Shown: one piece after another, positions 19,201-26,689 of the stretch
How the letters are laid out: each line of letters starts with the position of its first letter
Numbering within the stretch: position 1 is the first letter of the stretch
Assembly (NCBI GenBank): GCA_006546595.1
Contig: VIAD01000002.1
Coordinates: forward strand, 1-64,000
Length of the DNA: 64,000 bases
Direction of reading: 5' to 3'
DNA from: Moraxellaceae bacterium AER2_44_116
GTDB taxonomy: Bacteria; Pseudomonadota; Gammaproteobacteria; Pseudomonadales; Moraxellaceae
The notes under the pieces: model-generated
The model's input: only the letters and a program-made list of their open reading frames with translations
Told to the model about the DNA's origin: nothing
The model's database searches: none
Made by a program: the position numbers and the translations under genes

Positions 19201-20563
19201 TGGCAATAAAAATAGCAGTTCTTGAACCCACCGCGTAACTGACAATACCTGAAATAGTAGTGACACCTGATTTTAAGGTAAAGCTACTTTCGCGAATAAA
19301 CAGAGGATCCATATCTTCATTAAACGTGGCTGTTACCATTGAGTTAAGAGCAATTCCTGTTGCACCCACTGAAGGGACTTTAAGCGTCACCATAGGTCTA
19401 GTGGTATCTGGTGTGACACCTGTGGTGAATGTCCAAACGGCATTGCTCGCCGCAGGCAAAGCCGCAGGGTCGCCTGCTAAGCCATTTCCTGCCAAATCTT
19501 TGGCATCACTGGTGACGGTAACGGTTAACAGTGTGGTAGCAGGCAAGGTTGCAGGACTAATGGGAATAAAGGTCGCTGTTTTTGCACCAACGGCATAGGT
19601 TACTGTTCCTGTAATCAACGCTGCGCTAGGGTCTTTTACCAAAATGTTAGCGGTCGTCATCGTTGCGGGATCCATGTCTTCACTAAAAGTAATGAGAACT
19701 TTAGAATTGATCGCGACATTCGTTTCACCCGCATCAGGTGCTTTTAAGGTCACAGTAGGGCGAGTGATATCAGGTGCAACACTGGTAGTGAAGCTCCAGA
19801 CAGCATTATTGGCCAGCGCGTTGCCAGCCAAGTCTTTTGCTCCCGTGGTCACTGTCGCCGTAAATGTCGTGCTGGCGGGCAGAGGGGATGGGGAAGTTGG
19901 TGTAAAAGTCGCCGTTCTTGCGCCCACTGAGTAGGTGATTGTTCCTGCAACGATATTCGCGCCTGCACCGTGAAGCAAAATGGTATTGGCCGTAATCGTT
20001 GCAGGGTCCATATCTTCACTAAACGTGGCAATGATTTTTTCATTAAAAGCGACGTTAGTTGCACCTGCCGCAGGGACTTTTAAGGTCACTGTCGGGGCAA
20101 TGATGTCAGGAGCGACACTGGTAACAAAACTCCAAACAAACGCATTCGTTAATGACAGACCCGTGGTGTCTTTAACGGTGGTTGTTAGTGTTGCTACGCA
20201 GGTTGTATTATGTGGTAGCGTGACATTTGGCGAAAAAGTAGCCACGCGACTGGCGGCTAAATAAGTCACTGTCCCTGCAATGGCATTACCCGCAGGGCAA
20301 GAAACAGTGAGCGTCGAGTTGTTGATCGTTGCAGGAGCAATATCTTTGCTAAAGGTCGCCGTGATTTTGCTGTTGATGGCAACATCGGTGATGATGGGGG
20401 TAATGGCCAAAGGGACTGTGGCTGTCACCGTCGGGGCAAGTGACGCTGCTGCTCCTCCGCTACCCAGTATGGGATCTTTTCCTCCGCAGCCTACGGCTAG
20501 AACGCTAAACATTAGCATCATGAACCGTGCGAAGAGTCCAAATTGGCTCTCTATTTTGTTCAT
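16268..20563 (-). CDS. Giant lipoprotein: ten Ig-like repeats plus DUF3494 (ice-binding-like) domain
   Basis: The 1431-residue product has a lipobox LAVGC (Cys26 from the chosen start). Then come ten Ig-like repeats of about 105-115 residues. Each opens with a D-T-x-x-P-T-V-T-like strand, then ATFSEDMDP, an AVGARTATF strand, and a TGAKDLAGN-x-L turn before W-x-F-T-T. This is the SbsA/Big_5-type Ig fold common in adhesins. The last 240 residues (from about 1195) match DUF3494, the ice-binding protein fold, with Gly/Ala/Thr-rich strands. The start at 20563 is preferred because AAAGGA sits eight bases upstream; an ATG three codons earlier overlaps that site. DUF3494 proteins are often adhesins or biofilm components rather than antifreezes. 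It is co-transcribed with the OmpA gene. The many long frames on the other strand are its antisense shadows. Confidence 0.93.
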   Translation of the reverse strand: MNKIESQFGLFARFMMLMFSVLAVGCGGKDPILGSGGAAASLAPTVTATVPLAITPIITDVAINSKITATFSKDIAPATINNSTLTVSCPAGNAIAGTVTYLAASRVATFSPNVTLPHNTTCVATLTTTVKDTTGLSLTNAFVWSFVTSVAPDIIAPTVTLKVPAAGATNVAFNEKIIATFSEDMDPATITANTILLHGAGANIVAGTITYSVGARTATFTPTSPSPLPASTTFTATVTTGAKDLAGNALANNAVWSFTTSVAPDITRPTVTLKAPDAGETNVAINSKVLITFSEDMDPATMTTANILVKDPSAALITGTVTYAVGAKTATFIPISPATLPATTLLTVTVTSDAKDLAGNGLAGDPAALPAASNAVWTFTTGVTPDTTRPMVTLKVPSVGATGIALNSMVTATFNEDMDPLFIRESSFTLKSGVTTISGIVSYAVGSRTAIFIANSPLTSNTIYTATLTTNIRDLSGNTLAGDSSTPLVAANAAWTFTTGAAPDITPPTVTLKVPAVGDINVATNASVIVTFSEDMDPLTITGNTILLQGPGATAITGTITYAVGARTATFNPTSPATLPTGNVFTVIVTTGAKDLAGNALTNNASWTFSTGATPDTTRPTVTLKVPVAGATGVAFNEKVLITFNEDMDPATLNETNVKLTGPAATVITGTVTYAVGARTATFTPTIPATLPASTLFTATVTTGATDLAGNSLAANTVWTFATGATLDITSPTVTNKVPAANAINVATNANVIATFSEDMDPLTITANTVILQGPGSTIIAGTVTYAVGAKTATFNPSTPLPTGDLFTVIVTTGAKDSAGNALTNNAVWTFSTGATPDTTRPTVTLKVPANGATGVALNQQVIATFSEDMDPATMVAANFSVTGAGGAAITGAVTYTVGARTITFTPSSTLPATTLLTATVTIGAKDLAGNTLAGDLALLPAASNAVWTFTTGAAPDTTRPTVTLKSPLAGATGVAFNAKVVATFSEDMDPATVSDNTILLQGPGANAITGTVVYAVGARTATFTPTTPATLPANTLFTAIVTTGARDLAGNALLNNVVWTFSTGAAPDTTPPTVTRVNPLDLATGICLQKSINATFSEAMDPFSLTTSTLTLKVSGGALTGGTVAYDALSKVATFNPTSDLLANTNYTATVTTGAKDLAGNGLVISKIWTFTTGTQACATVVDLGTAAPFGNLGGAAGTTNQGTLTVIGGDLGTTAVTASAITGFHDTANDLYTETGSNQGAVNGKIYTCTVSTTGPTAAAVNAVACSVATQARSDAQTAFNKLAPGAMPGGTDPGAGQLGGLTLASGIYQAAGGSFQITGSDLTLDAQGDANAIWIFQTATTLTVGAPAAPRSIILINGAQAKNVFWRVGSSATINAAGGGTMVGTIIASSAVSLSTVGNVALVTVNGRAMGLNASVTMTNAIINVPAP

Positions 20564-20598
20564 TTTAAACATCCTTTGTGGATTTTTTTGGGTGACTC

Positions 20599-20643
20599 AA
20601 ATAGTCAAGATTTACATTTTGGGGGGGTAAATCTTGACTATTT
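20599..20643. terminator. Perfect 17-bp hairpin upstream of the giant lipoprotein gene
   Basis: AAATAGTCAAGATTTAC (20599-20615) pairs perfectly with GTAAATCTTGACTATTT (20627-20643) around an 11-base loop with a G run. Read on the minus strand it lies after the lmo0937-type gene and 35 bases before the lipoprotein start. It could therefore end the first transcript, or be a 5' UTR stem on the second. The T run near it is on the far side and short, so terminator function is only moderately supported. Confidence 0.55.
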
Positions 20644-20718
20644 AAAGTTTGGTAACACGCTGACAATGGCTGTGACCACCTGTTAAAAACCATTGTTGCG
20701 CCGTAGCATCCTCAATGC

Positions 20719-20865
20719 TTATAAGCGTCGGCCTTGAATCACACGAAGCAAAATGACCACGACAGCTATCACTAAGAGAATATGAATAAAGCCACCCATG
20801 GTGTACGAGGTAACAAACCCCAGAATCCACATAATGACTAAAACAATGGCGATGGTTTCGAGCAT
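20719..20865 (-). CDS. lmo0937-family small membrane protein
   Basis: The 48-residue protein is almost entirely two membrane helices (ETIAIVLVIMWILGF and FIHILLVIAVVVILLRVI) ending in QGRRL. This is the lmo0937 family, small inner-membrane proteins often found near stress genes and of unknown function. AAGGAG seven bases before the ATG at 20865 fixes the start; the upstream part of the frame is not coding. It is in the same orientation as the coiled-coil and outer-membrane genes upstream, suggesting an envelope-stress group. Confidence 0.85.
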   Translation of the reverse strand: MLETIAIVLVIMWILGFVTSYTMGGFIHILLVIAVVVILLRVIQGRRL

Positions 20866-20970
20866 GTCAGCTCTCCTTACTCTAAGAGTTAAGCCAGAAA
20901 ATGTATTTTCACCTATATAAAACAAAGTGTTATATTGATAAAAGTACGAGTTCTGGCTTAAACCGTTAAT

Positions 20971-21267
20971 CTAGCTTTTGAATTTGGCAACCGCATCGGT
21001 GACCGATGTTTTTAGCGAAATCCACGCAGATTCAATACCCGCTTTCACGGTGTCCCATGCTTCTTCGCCTGCATCAGCGAGTTCAGCAATTTTGGCTTGT
21101 GCTTCTTCGAGGTGAACTTCCAGTGCTTCAAATTGTTTGTGCATGGCAATTTGTGCTTCGGCCGCCTCACCAGCAGCCTTTGCTTTTAAGGCGGCTAAGT
21201 CCGCTTTCCATTCATCAATTTGGGCTTGGAGTTTCTGTTTTTGCAGTTCTTGGGTAGTGGTGTTCAT
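20971..21267 (-). CDS. Small coiled-coil protein
   Basis: The 98-residue protein is highly charged and Ala-rich, and is predicted to be one long helix or helical hairpin (LKAKAAGEAAEAQIAMHKQFEALE, then EEAQAKIAELADAGEEAWDTVKAG). It has no Cys, signal or TM. The ATG at 21267 has AGGA eight bases upstream; an ATG three codons earlier has no spacing to a ribosome site. A relative lies at 63018-63269 with the same pattern of an N-terminal helix, a central EVG/DAGEE turn and an amphipathic tail. Function unknown; apolipoprotein-like membrane binding is inference. Confidence 0.8.
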   Translation of the reverse strand: MNTTTQELQKQKLQAQIDEWKADLAALKAKAAGEAAEAQIAMHKQFEALEVHLEEAQAKIAELADAGEEAWDTVKAGIESAWISLKTSVTDAVAKFKS

Positions 21268-21272
21268 AACAT

Positions 21273-21581
21273 TCATCCTATGATGGGTATCATTGTGATC
21301 TGTGATGGACTGATACTGGATTCAATACAGCCATCCATTGCGTTAATGGTTTTTGTATCCTGACTCAAAATATCGAGTCGAAAGTGGACGTAGTTTTCTT
21401 CATCAATTGTTAAGCTCCATTTGCTTGCATAGACGCGAATGTGATTTTCAAAGAGATAGTCACGGCTACGACGAATGGCGAGTAACAAGCTTTCAGGCAA
21501 GGTGTCAGCGACTCCGTTGTCCTCTGGGTTGAGCCAAAAACTAACTCGCCATGAGAGATCAATGCGCGGTAAATGTTCCAT
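21273..21581 (-). CDS. Hypothetical protein, 102 residues
   Basis: No family recognised. The protein is soluble with alternating strands (WSLTIDEENYVHFRLDIL) and a helix (LPESLLLAIRRSRDYLFENH), which suggests an alpha/beta fold. AGAGGTG stands five to six bases before the ATG. It sits between the outer-membrane protein gene and the coiled-coil gene with short gaps, so co-transcription is likely. Its overlap with the first ATG of the coiled-coil frame supports the downstream start for that gene. Confidence 0.6.
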   Translation of the reverse strand: MEHLPRIDLSWRVSFWLNPEDNGVADTLPESLLLAIRRSRDYLFENHIRVYASKWSLTIDEENYVHFRLDILSQDTKTINAMDGCIESSISPSQITMIPIIG

Positions 21582-21650
21582 GTAACACCTCTTGAAAACG
21601 CGCTATTCGTCGTCAACGACAAGCAACGTGAGCAATAAGAAATTGATATG

Positions 21651-22211
21651 TTAGAAGTTGTATTGGAACGCAGCCGATAGACTGTCGATATCGGTATCAT
21701 CCATAGTGAAGCGTTCATATTCGGTACGGATCGCCATGTTGTCACCGACAGCAAAACGCAGACCTAAGCCCAACGCAATATCCGTCCCGTTTTGACTTCT
21801 GCTAATGCCGTTAAAGCGATGGTCGGTTTCCCACATCAACGCACCAATTTTGCCGTATGGTGCGATTGCGCTATTTTTGAAAAAGTCGAGCACCACGCCC
21901 GCTGTCCAGCCTGTTGCTTGAATGCGATCTGAGTTTCTGTTGGCTGCACCAAAATCAAGATATTGACCTTCTAATGACAATGCATTGTTCATTTTTACAC
22001 CAACCAGTGCTTTCCAAGAGGTTCTGCTTTTGGAAAGGTCGCCGTTGGTGTTGGTAAAGTCTTCGCCATTCATACGGCCATAGCCAATACCGCCACCCAA
22101 GTAATAAGAGCTTCCACTGTTGTAGGCTTTGTCAGCAGCAACACTATTTTCGGCAGCAAAAGGCATTGCACATAACATGATGAATGGCAAAGCGCGTTTG
22201 AAATTGTTCAT
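21651..22211 (-). CDS. Outer-membrane beta-barrel protein (OmpA-like transmembrane family)
   Basis: The 186-residue protein has a Sec signal peptide (about 1-26, cleavage near SVAA-DKAY) and then eight amphipathic strands with the pattern SYYLGGGIGYGRMNGEDF and ALSLEGQYLDFGAA. It ends in the outer-membrane sorting signal with C-terminal Phe (AAFQYNF). There is no peptidoglycan-binding domain. It is a small porin-like barrel, similar in layout to the barrel half of the OmpA-type protein at 14788-16251. GAGG six bases before the ATG is the ribosome site. Confidence 0.88.
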   Translation of the reverse strand: MNNFKRALPFIMLCAMPFAAENSVAADKAYNSGSSYYLGGGIGYGRMNGEDFTNTNGDLSKSRTSWKALVGVKMNNALSLEGQYLDFGAANRNSDRIQATGWTAGVVLDFFKNSAIAPYGKIGALMWETDHRFNGISRSQNGTDIALGLGLRFAVGDNMAIRTEYERFTMDDTDIDSLSAAFQYNF

Positions 22212-22751
22212 ATAAACCTCATTGTTTGTCTTGTCCTGCTAATGGTTATTAGCAAATTAACCACATCCGTTGAGCCGTTGAGGCGGTGCAACCTTCCAGA
22301 GAAGTGTTTTACGGGTGTGTCTTTTCGTCCTGCTCAAAATGAGCTTATTCACAAGCTCAGTCTGTGCAGTAACGTACACAGGTCTAAATAATGATAAATT
22401 TTTGATTTAAGTAAGTAGGTTAGGAGGGGGATTAAGAGAGGAAGGGACAATTTAAGAAAACATCAACACGCGCTAAAAAATGAGTCAGAGTTGTATTAAT
22501 TCAGTACATGAGCCGTATTCCATCACGGTGAGAATTACTTATGTGGTGTACCGAACATACCGCCACGTCAAACTAAGTAATACTGCTTTTACCTATCAGA
22601 AGATCACTGAGTCATCGCGCCGACAATGCCAGTGTTCTCAATTTCCCCTCATGTTACGCAACGTACAGAACCCACTGTATTTAAGGCGCAATCTTATTGT
22701 GATTTCTCTATTGCTGACTCTACGCGGGTCACGTGATGTTTATAGCGATGA
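22212..22751. other. Intergenic region between divergent OMP and kinase genes
   Basis: This 540-base stretch must hold both promoters. I see a small GAGCTT/AAGCTC dyad at 22341-22358 and the 20-base dyad at 22540-22559 listed separately. The 91-codon frame from 22480 has no ribosome site or family resemblance and is not called. Confidence 0.6.
22540..22559. promoter_or_regulatory. Candidate regulator site upstream of hybrid kinase 1
   Basis: TATGTGGTGTACCGAACATA has inverted ends TATGT/ACATA. An 18-of-20 identical copy lies upstream of the second hybrid kinase at 26596-26615, and a looser relative is at 44458-44475. The binding protein is unknown. Confidence 0.4.
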
Positions 22752-25280
22752 ATGATTGATAACCAGACGATTTTTGAAACAGGTATTACCATGAACATTA
22801 AAGAAGAAAAGCGTATACCGAGCACTGTTACTGAAAAGCAGGATAGTCCTAGCGGTATCTTAGAGTTTCAGCATCAAGAGTCGTTATTAAAAATGGGAGC
22901 TTTGCAGGACGCAATTTTCAATAGTGCTTATTTTTCTAGCATTGCCACCGATGAAAAAGGCGTGATTCAGATATTTAATGTTGGTGCGGAGCGTATGCTG
23001 GGTTACATGGCTGCCGATGTGTTGAATAAAATTACGCCTGCCGATATTTCTGATCCGCAAGAAGTGATCGCTAGAGCAAAATCGCTAAGCCTAGAGCTAG
23101 AAACCACCATCAGGCCGGGTTTTGAAGCCTTGGTATTCAAAGCCTCACGCGGCATTGAGGATATTTACGAGCTAACGTATATCCGCAAAGACGGCAGCCG
23201 TTTTCCTGCGATTGTCTCGGTGACGGCACTGCGCGATGTTGACAGCAAAATCATTGGTTATTTGCTCATTGGCACAGATAACTCGGTACGTAAACAGGTA
23301 GAAGAAGAACAGAAAAAACTAGACCAGCGTTTGCGTGACCAGCAGTTTTATACGCGCTCACTTATTGAGTCAAATATTGACGCGTTAATAGCGACTGACC
23401 CGTCAGGCATTATTACCGATGTCAACAAACAGATGGAAGAACTGACCGATTGCACGCGTGATGAGCTAATCGGCGCACCGTTTAAAAATTACTTCACCAA
23501 TCCAGAGTTAGCGGAAAAAGCCATTACCCGCGTCTTGAGTGAAAAAAAGGTGACCAATTACGAGCTCACTGCACGCTCCAGAGACGGCAAAGAAACCGTG
23601 GTTTCTTATAATGCGACGACGTTTTATGATCGTGATCGTAAGCTGCAAGGCGTTTTTGTAGCTGCTCGTGATGTCACGGAACGTAAAATAGCCGAAGAGC
23701 TAAAACGAGCCTCCTCCGTGTATGCCCGCTCCTTGATTGAAGCCTCGCTAGACCCCTTAGTGACAATTAGCGCACAAGGTGAAATCACTGAAGTCAATGA
23801 AGCCTCCGTGCAGGCAACGGGTGTGCCGCGTGAACAGTTAATTGGTACTGATTTCTCGGATTATTTTACCGAGCCAAATGAAGCGCGGGCGTGTTACCAA
23901 AAAGTGTTTTCTGATGGTTTAGTGCGTGATTATCCCTTGGCGATTCGTCATACCTCAGGCCGAATCATGGACGTACTCTACAACGCCGCGGTTTATAAAG
24001 ATGACAATGGCCAAGTACAGGGCGTATTAGTCTCCGCGCGGGATGTCACCGAACGTAAACGCCTAGACCAAGCCCTTCAGGAAACCAATATTGAGCTAGA
24101 GCGTGCGAAATCCATGGCGGAAAAAGCCAATCTTGCCAAGTCAAACTTCCTATCGAGCATGAGTCACGAATTACGCTCGCCACTGAATGCCATACTCGGT
24201 TTTGCACAGTTAATGGATTCGGATAATCCCCCTGCAACACAATCGCAAAAAGCCAGTATCGACCAGATTTTGCATGCAGGGTGGTATTTACTTGAGTTAA
24301 TTAACGAGATTCTTGATCTTGCCGTGATTGAGTCGGGCAAGTTGTCCTTGTCAGAAGAGCCGATATTATTGGCCGAAGTCATGCTTGAATGTCAGGCGAT
24401 GATTGAGCCGCAAGCGCAAAAACGCGGTATTACCTTAATTTTCCCTCAGTTTGAAAATCCTTGTTTTGTCCGTGCCGATCGTACGCGCTTAAAACAAGTG
24501 CTGATTAATTTGCTGTCGAATGCCATTAAATACAATGTCAAAAAAGGCAATGTTGAAGTGGTCTGCACGCAAAGCATGTTAGGCCGTATCCGCATCAATA
24601 TTATTGATACGGGCGCAGGCTTGCCACCCGAAAAAATCATTCAACTGTTTCAGCCGTTTAATCGTTTGGGAAAAGAGGGCGGTGCAGAAGAAGGGACGGG
24701 GATTGGCTTGGTGATGAGTAAACGTTTGGTTGAGTTAATGGGTGGCGTTATCGGTGTAGAAAGCCAAGTGGGTGTCGGTAGCGTTTTTTGGTTTGAACTC
24801 AGTTCAACCATTGCGCCACAATTAAGCGTCGATCATGTTGAGCCTAGCATCGAAATCCAAACGCACATTAAACAGGGCGCACCACTGCGTACGCTACTGT
24901 ATGTTGAAGATAACCCTGCCAATCTAAAATTAGTTGAGCAATTGATTGCCCGTCGTCCCGAAATGCGTCTGCTGACCGCAGTGAATGGCAATATTGGCAT
25001 TGAGTTAGCGCGTAATCACTTACCAGAAGTGATTTTAATGGACATCAATTTACCGGGCATTAATGGTATTCAAGCACTAAAAATACTGCGTGAAGACCCT
25101 GCAATGGCACATATTCCTGTACTGGCCATTAGTGCAAACGCAATGCCCAGTGATGTCAAAAAAGGCATGGAAGCAGGTTTTTTTAGCTATCTCACCAAAC
25201 CCATTAAAGTCAGTGAATTTATGGCAGCCATTGATACGGCGTTGGAATTTGCCGAGCAACATCGGCCTATTGTTCATTGA
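22752..25280 (+). CDS. Hybrid sensor histidine kinase, PAS-PAS-PAS-HisKA-HATPase-REC
   Basis: The 842-residue protein has no membrane segment, so it is a cytoplasmic sensor. PAS domains lie at about 50-178, 195-312 and 318-434. The H-box is FLSSMSHELRSP with His472, the N-box is LINLLSNAIKYN, the G boxes are DTGAGLP and GTGIGL, and the receiver ends the protein with Asp764 (ILMDINLPG). The receiver after the kinase implies a phosphorelay. It is followed 18 bases later by a receiver-MgtE fusion, its likely partner. It is a paralogue of the kinase at 26690. The ATG at 22752 has a weak ribosome site; an alternative is 22791. Confidence 0.93.
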   Translation: MIDNQTIFETGITMNIKEEKRIPSTVTEKQDSPSGILEFQHQESLLKMGALQDAIFNSAYFSSIATDEKGVIQIFNVGAERMLGYMAADVLNKITPADISDPQEVIARAKSLSLELETTIRPGFEALVFKASRGIEDIYELTYIRKDGSRFPAIVSVTALRDVDSKIIGYLLIGTDNSVRKQVEEEQKKLDQRLRDQQFYTRSLIESNIDALIATDPSGIITDVNKQMEELTDCTRDELIGAPFKNYFTNPELAEKAITRVLSEKKVTNYELTARSRDGKETVVSYNATTFYDRDRKLQGVFVAARDVTERKIAEELKRASSVYARSLIEASLDPLVTISAQGEITEVNEASVQATGVPREQLIGTDFSDYFTEPNEARACYQKVFSDGLVRDYPLAIRHTSGRIMDVLYNAAVYKDDNGQVQGVLVSARDVTERKRLDQALQETNIELERAKSMAEKANLAKSNFLSSMSHELRSPLNAILGFAQLMDSDNPPATQSQKASIDQILHAGWYLLELINEILDLAVIESGKLSLSEEPILLAEVMLECQAMIEPQAQKRGITLIFPQFENPCFVRADRTRLKQVLINLLSNAIKYNVKKGNVEVVCTQSMLGRIRINIIDTGAGLPPEKIIQLFQPFNRLGKEGGAEEGTGIGLVMSKRLVELMGGVIGVESQVGVGSVFWFELSSTIAPQLSVDHVEPSIEIQTHIKQGAPLRTLLYVEDNPANLKLVEQLIARRPEMRLLTAVNGNIGIELARNHLPEVILMDINLPGINGIQALKILREDPAMAHIPVLAISANAMPSDVKKGMEAGFFSYLTKPIKVSEFMAAIDTALEFAEQHRPIVH

Positions 25281-25298
25281 TATTGTATAAAGGCTTTC

Positions 25299-26432
25299 AT
25301 GATTAGTTCAGCAGACATTCTCGACAGTAATATCTTAATTGTTGACGATCAACATATTGATGTCACCTTGCTTGAGCGTATGTTAAGCGGTGCAGGTTAT
25401 ACCAACATTACCTCAACAACAGACCCCTGTGCTACGGCTGAATTGCATCGCAAAAACCATTACGATTTGATTTTGTTGGACATGCAAATGCCGATGATGG
25501 ATGGTTTTCAGGTGATGGAGGCATTAAAAAAAATCGATCCAGACAGTTATTTACCTGTACTGGTGATAACGGCGCAACCGAATCACAAATTGCGTGCGTT
25601 AAAGATTGGCGCAAAAGATTTTATCAGCAAGCCCTATTCTTTAGCGGAAGTCTTAGCGCGTGTGCATAATATGTTGGAAGTTAGGCTATTGCACGAGGAA
25701 GCCAAAAATCAAAACCTGTTGCTTGAACAAAAAGTACAAGAAGTTGAAGCCAGTCGCGACTTAATTCGCCGTCAAAGTGACGAAGTCAAACAGCTTTATC
25801 ATCAATTAGTCGCCGAACAAAAACAGTCATTTGAATTGGCCGCGCAAGCGGGTGTGATGGTGGGTGTTGAAAAAGAAGAGCGTATTGCCACCCATTGGTT
25901 TCGGAGTTTTCGGCTGCGTCATCCGTGGCTACAATTCAACTTACTGACCTCGTTAGTCGGTGGCGGTATGGTGTTGCTGTTTCAGGAAACCATTAGCCGA
26001 TTATTGATTCTGACGGTATTTGTTCCCATTCTGATTAGCCAAGCCAGTAATACAGGCAGCCAAGTCTTAGCGATCACCTTGCGTGGACTCAATCTTGGCG
26101 AATTAAATGCCAGTAAACAAAAAGCATTAGTCCTAAAAGAAGATTTTCTAGGGCTTCTAAATGGCATTCTTGTGGGTTTAGTGGCGGCCATTGCCATGTA
26201 CGCCGCCGCCACTTTTCAGCACTCATCTATTGCGTTAATGCTCAGTGTCGTGGTTTTTTTAGCGATGGCCAGCAGTTGTTTAATCAGTGGTATGTGTGGT
26301 GCTATCGTGCCATTGGCACTCAAAAAATTCGGGGCTGATCCTGCCACTGCATCCAGTATTGTCTTAACCACCGCAACCGATGCCGCGAGCATGGTCATGC
26401 TGCTAGGTTTGGCCGCCATTTTAGTGAGATAA
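25299..26432 (+). CDS. Receiver domain fused to MgtE magnesium-channel membrane domain
   Basis: The 377-residue protein has two parts. Residues 10-128 are a CheY-like receiver with acidic pair D16/D17, phosphoacceptor D61 (LLDMQMP), T91 and K111. A coiled-coil (130-180) follows. Residues 208-377 form five membrane helices matching the MgtE transporter domain: PWLQFNLLTSLVGG (TM1), PILISQASNTGSQ with LRGLNLGEL (TM2), LLNGILVGLVAAIAM (TM3), a fourth helix ending IVPLALKKFGADPATASS, and TTATDAASMVMLLG (TM5). D361 corresponds to the pore aspartate of MgtE. The MgtE N domain and CBS pair, which sense Mg2+ in ordinary MgtE, are missing, and the receiver stands in their place. This suggests a cation channel gated by phosphorylation. 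The glycine-rich pore motif is altered (SQASNTG where MgtE has GxGNTG), so ion selectivity may differ. Confidence 0.85.
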   Translation: MISSADILDSNILIVDDQHIDVTLLERMLSGAGYTNITSTTDPCATAELHRKNHYDLILLDMQMPMMDGFQVMEALKKIDPDSYLPVLVITAQPNHKLRALKIGAKDFISKPYSLAEVLARVHNMLEVRLLHEEAKNQNLLLEQKVQEVEASRDLIRRQSDEVKQLYHQLVAEQKQSFELAAQAGVMVGVEKEERIATHWFRSFRLRHPWLQFNLLTSLVGGGMVLLFQETISRLLILTVFVPILISQASNTGSQVLAITLRGLNLGELNASKQKALVLKEDFLGLLNGILVGLVAAIAMYAAATFQHSSIALMLSVVVFLAMASSCLISGMCGAIVPLALKKFGADPATASSIVLTTATDAASMVMLLGLAAILVR

Positions 26433-26469
26433 GGCGGGTTTTAGGTGGTTTAACATTGGCTTAAAGTAA

Positions 26470-26523
26470 CCCTTCGACTCCGATCAGGGAGCGTTTTTGC
26501 GTTGGCTGAGCGGAGTCGAAGCC
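26470..26523. repeat. Family B palindromic repeat, copy 2
   Basis: CCCTTCGACTCCGATCAGGG at the left pairs with CTGAGCGGAGTCGAAGCC at the right. It lies after the receiver-MgtE gene and before the second kinase, where it could reduce read-through. Confidence 0.8.
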
Positions 26524-26595
26524 ATTTTCAAGCCAAGATGTTGTCAATCTTCCAATATTCAATAATCCTTAAACAGCATGTCTTCTTTTCATCCC

Positions 26596-26615
26596 TATGT
26601 GCTTTACCGAACATA
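26596..26615. promoter_or_regulatory. Candidate regulator site upstream of hybrid kinase 2
   Basis: TATGTGCTTTACCGAACATA has arms TATGT/ACATA and is nearly identical to the site at 22540-22559. It ends 74 bases before the kinase start. Confidence 0.4.
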
Positions 26616-26689
26616 ACAATTTCAAAAAAAAGAACAAACTTGACGGCGGCTAACGATCTTTTTACCTGAAGTAATCCTTTGTGAGAACT

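Noticed and set aside
16287..20630. A long series of open frames on the plus strand opposite the Ig-repeat gene
   Set aside because: They repeat with the same period as the Ig domains and have no ribosome sites or family resemblance. They are antisense shadows of a repetitive gene.
22480..22755. 91-codon frame before hybrid kinase 1
   Set aside because: No ribosome site and no recognisable domain. It overlaps the kinase start and contains the candidate regulatory dyad.
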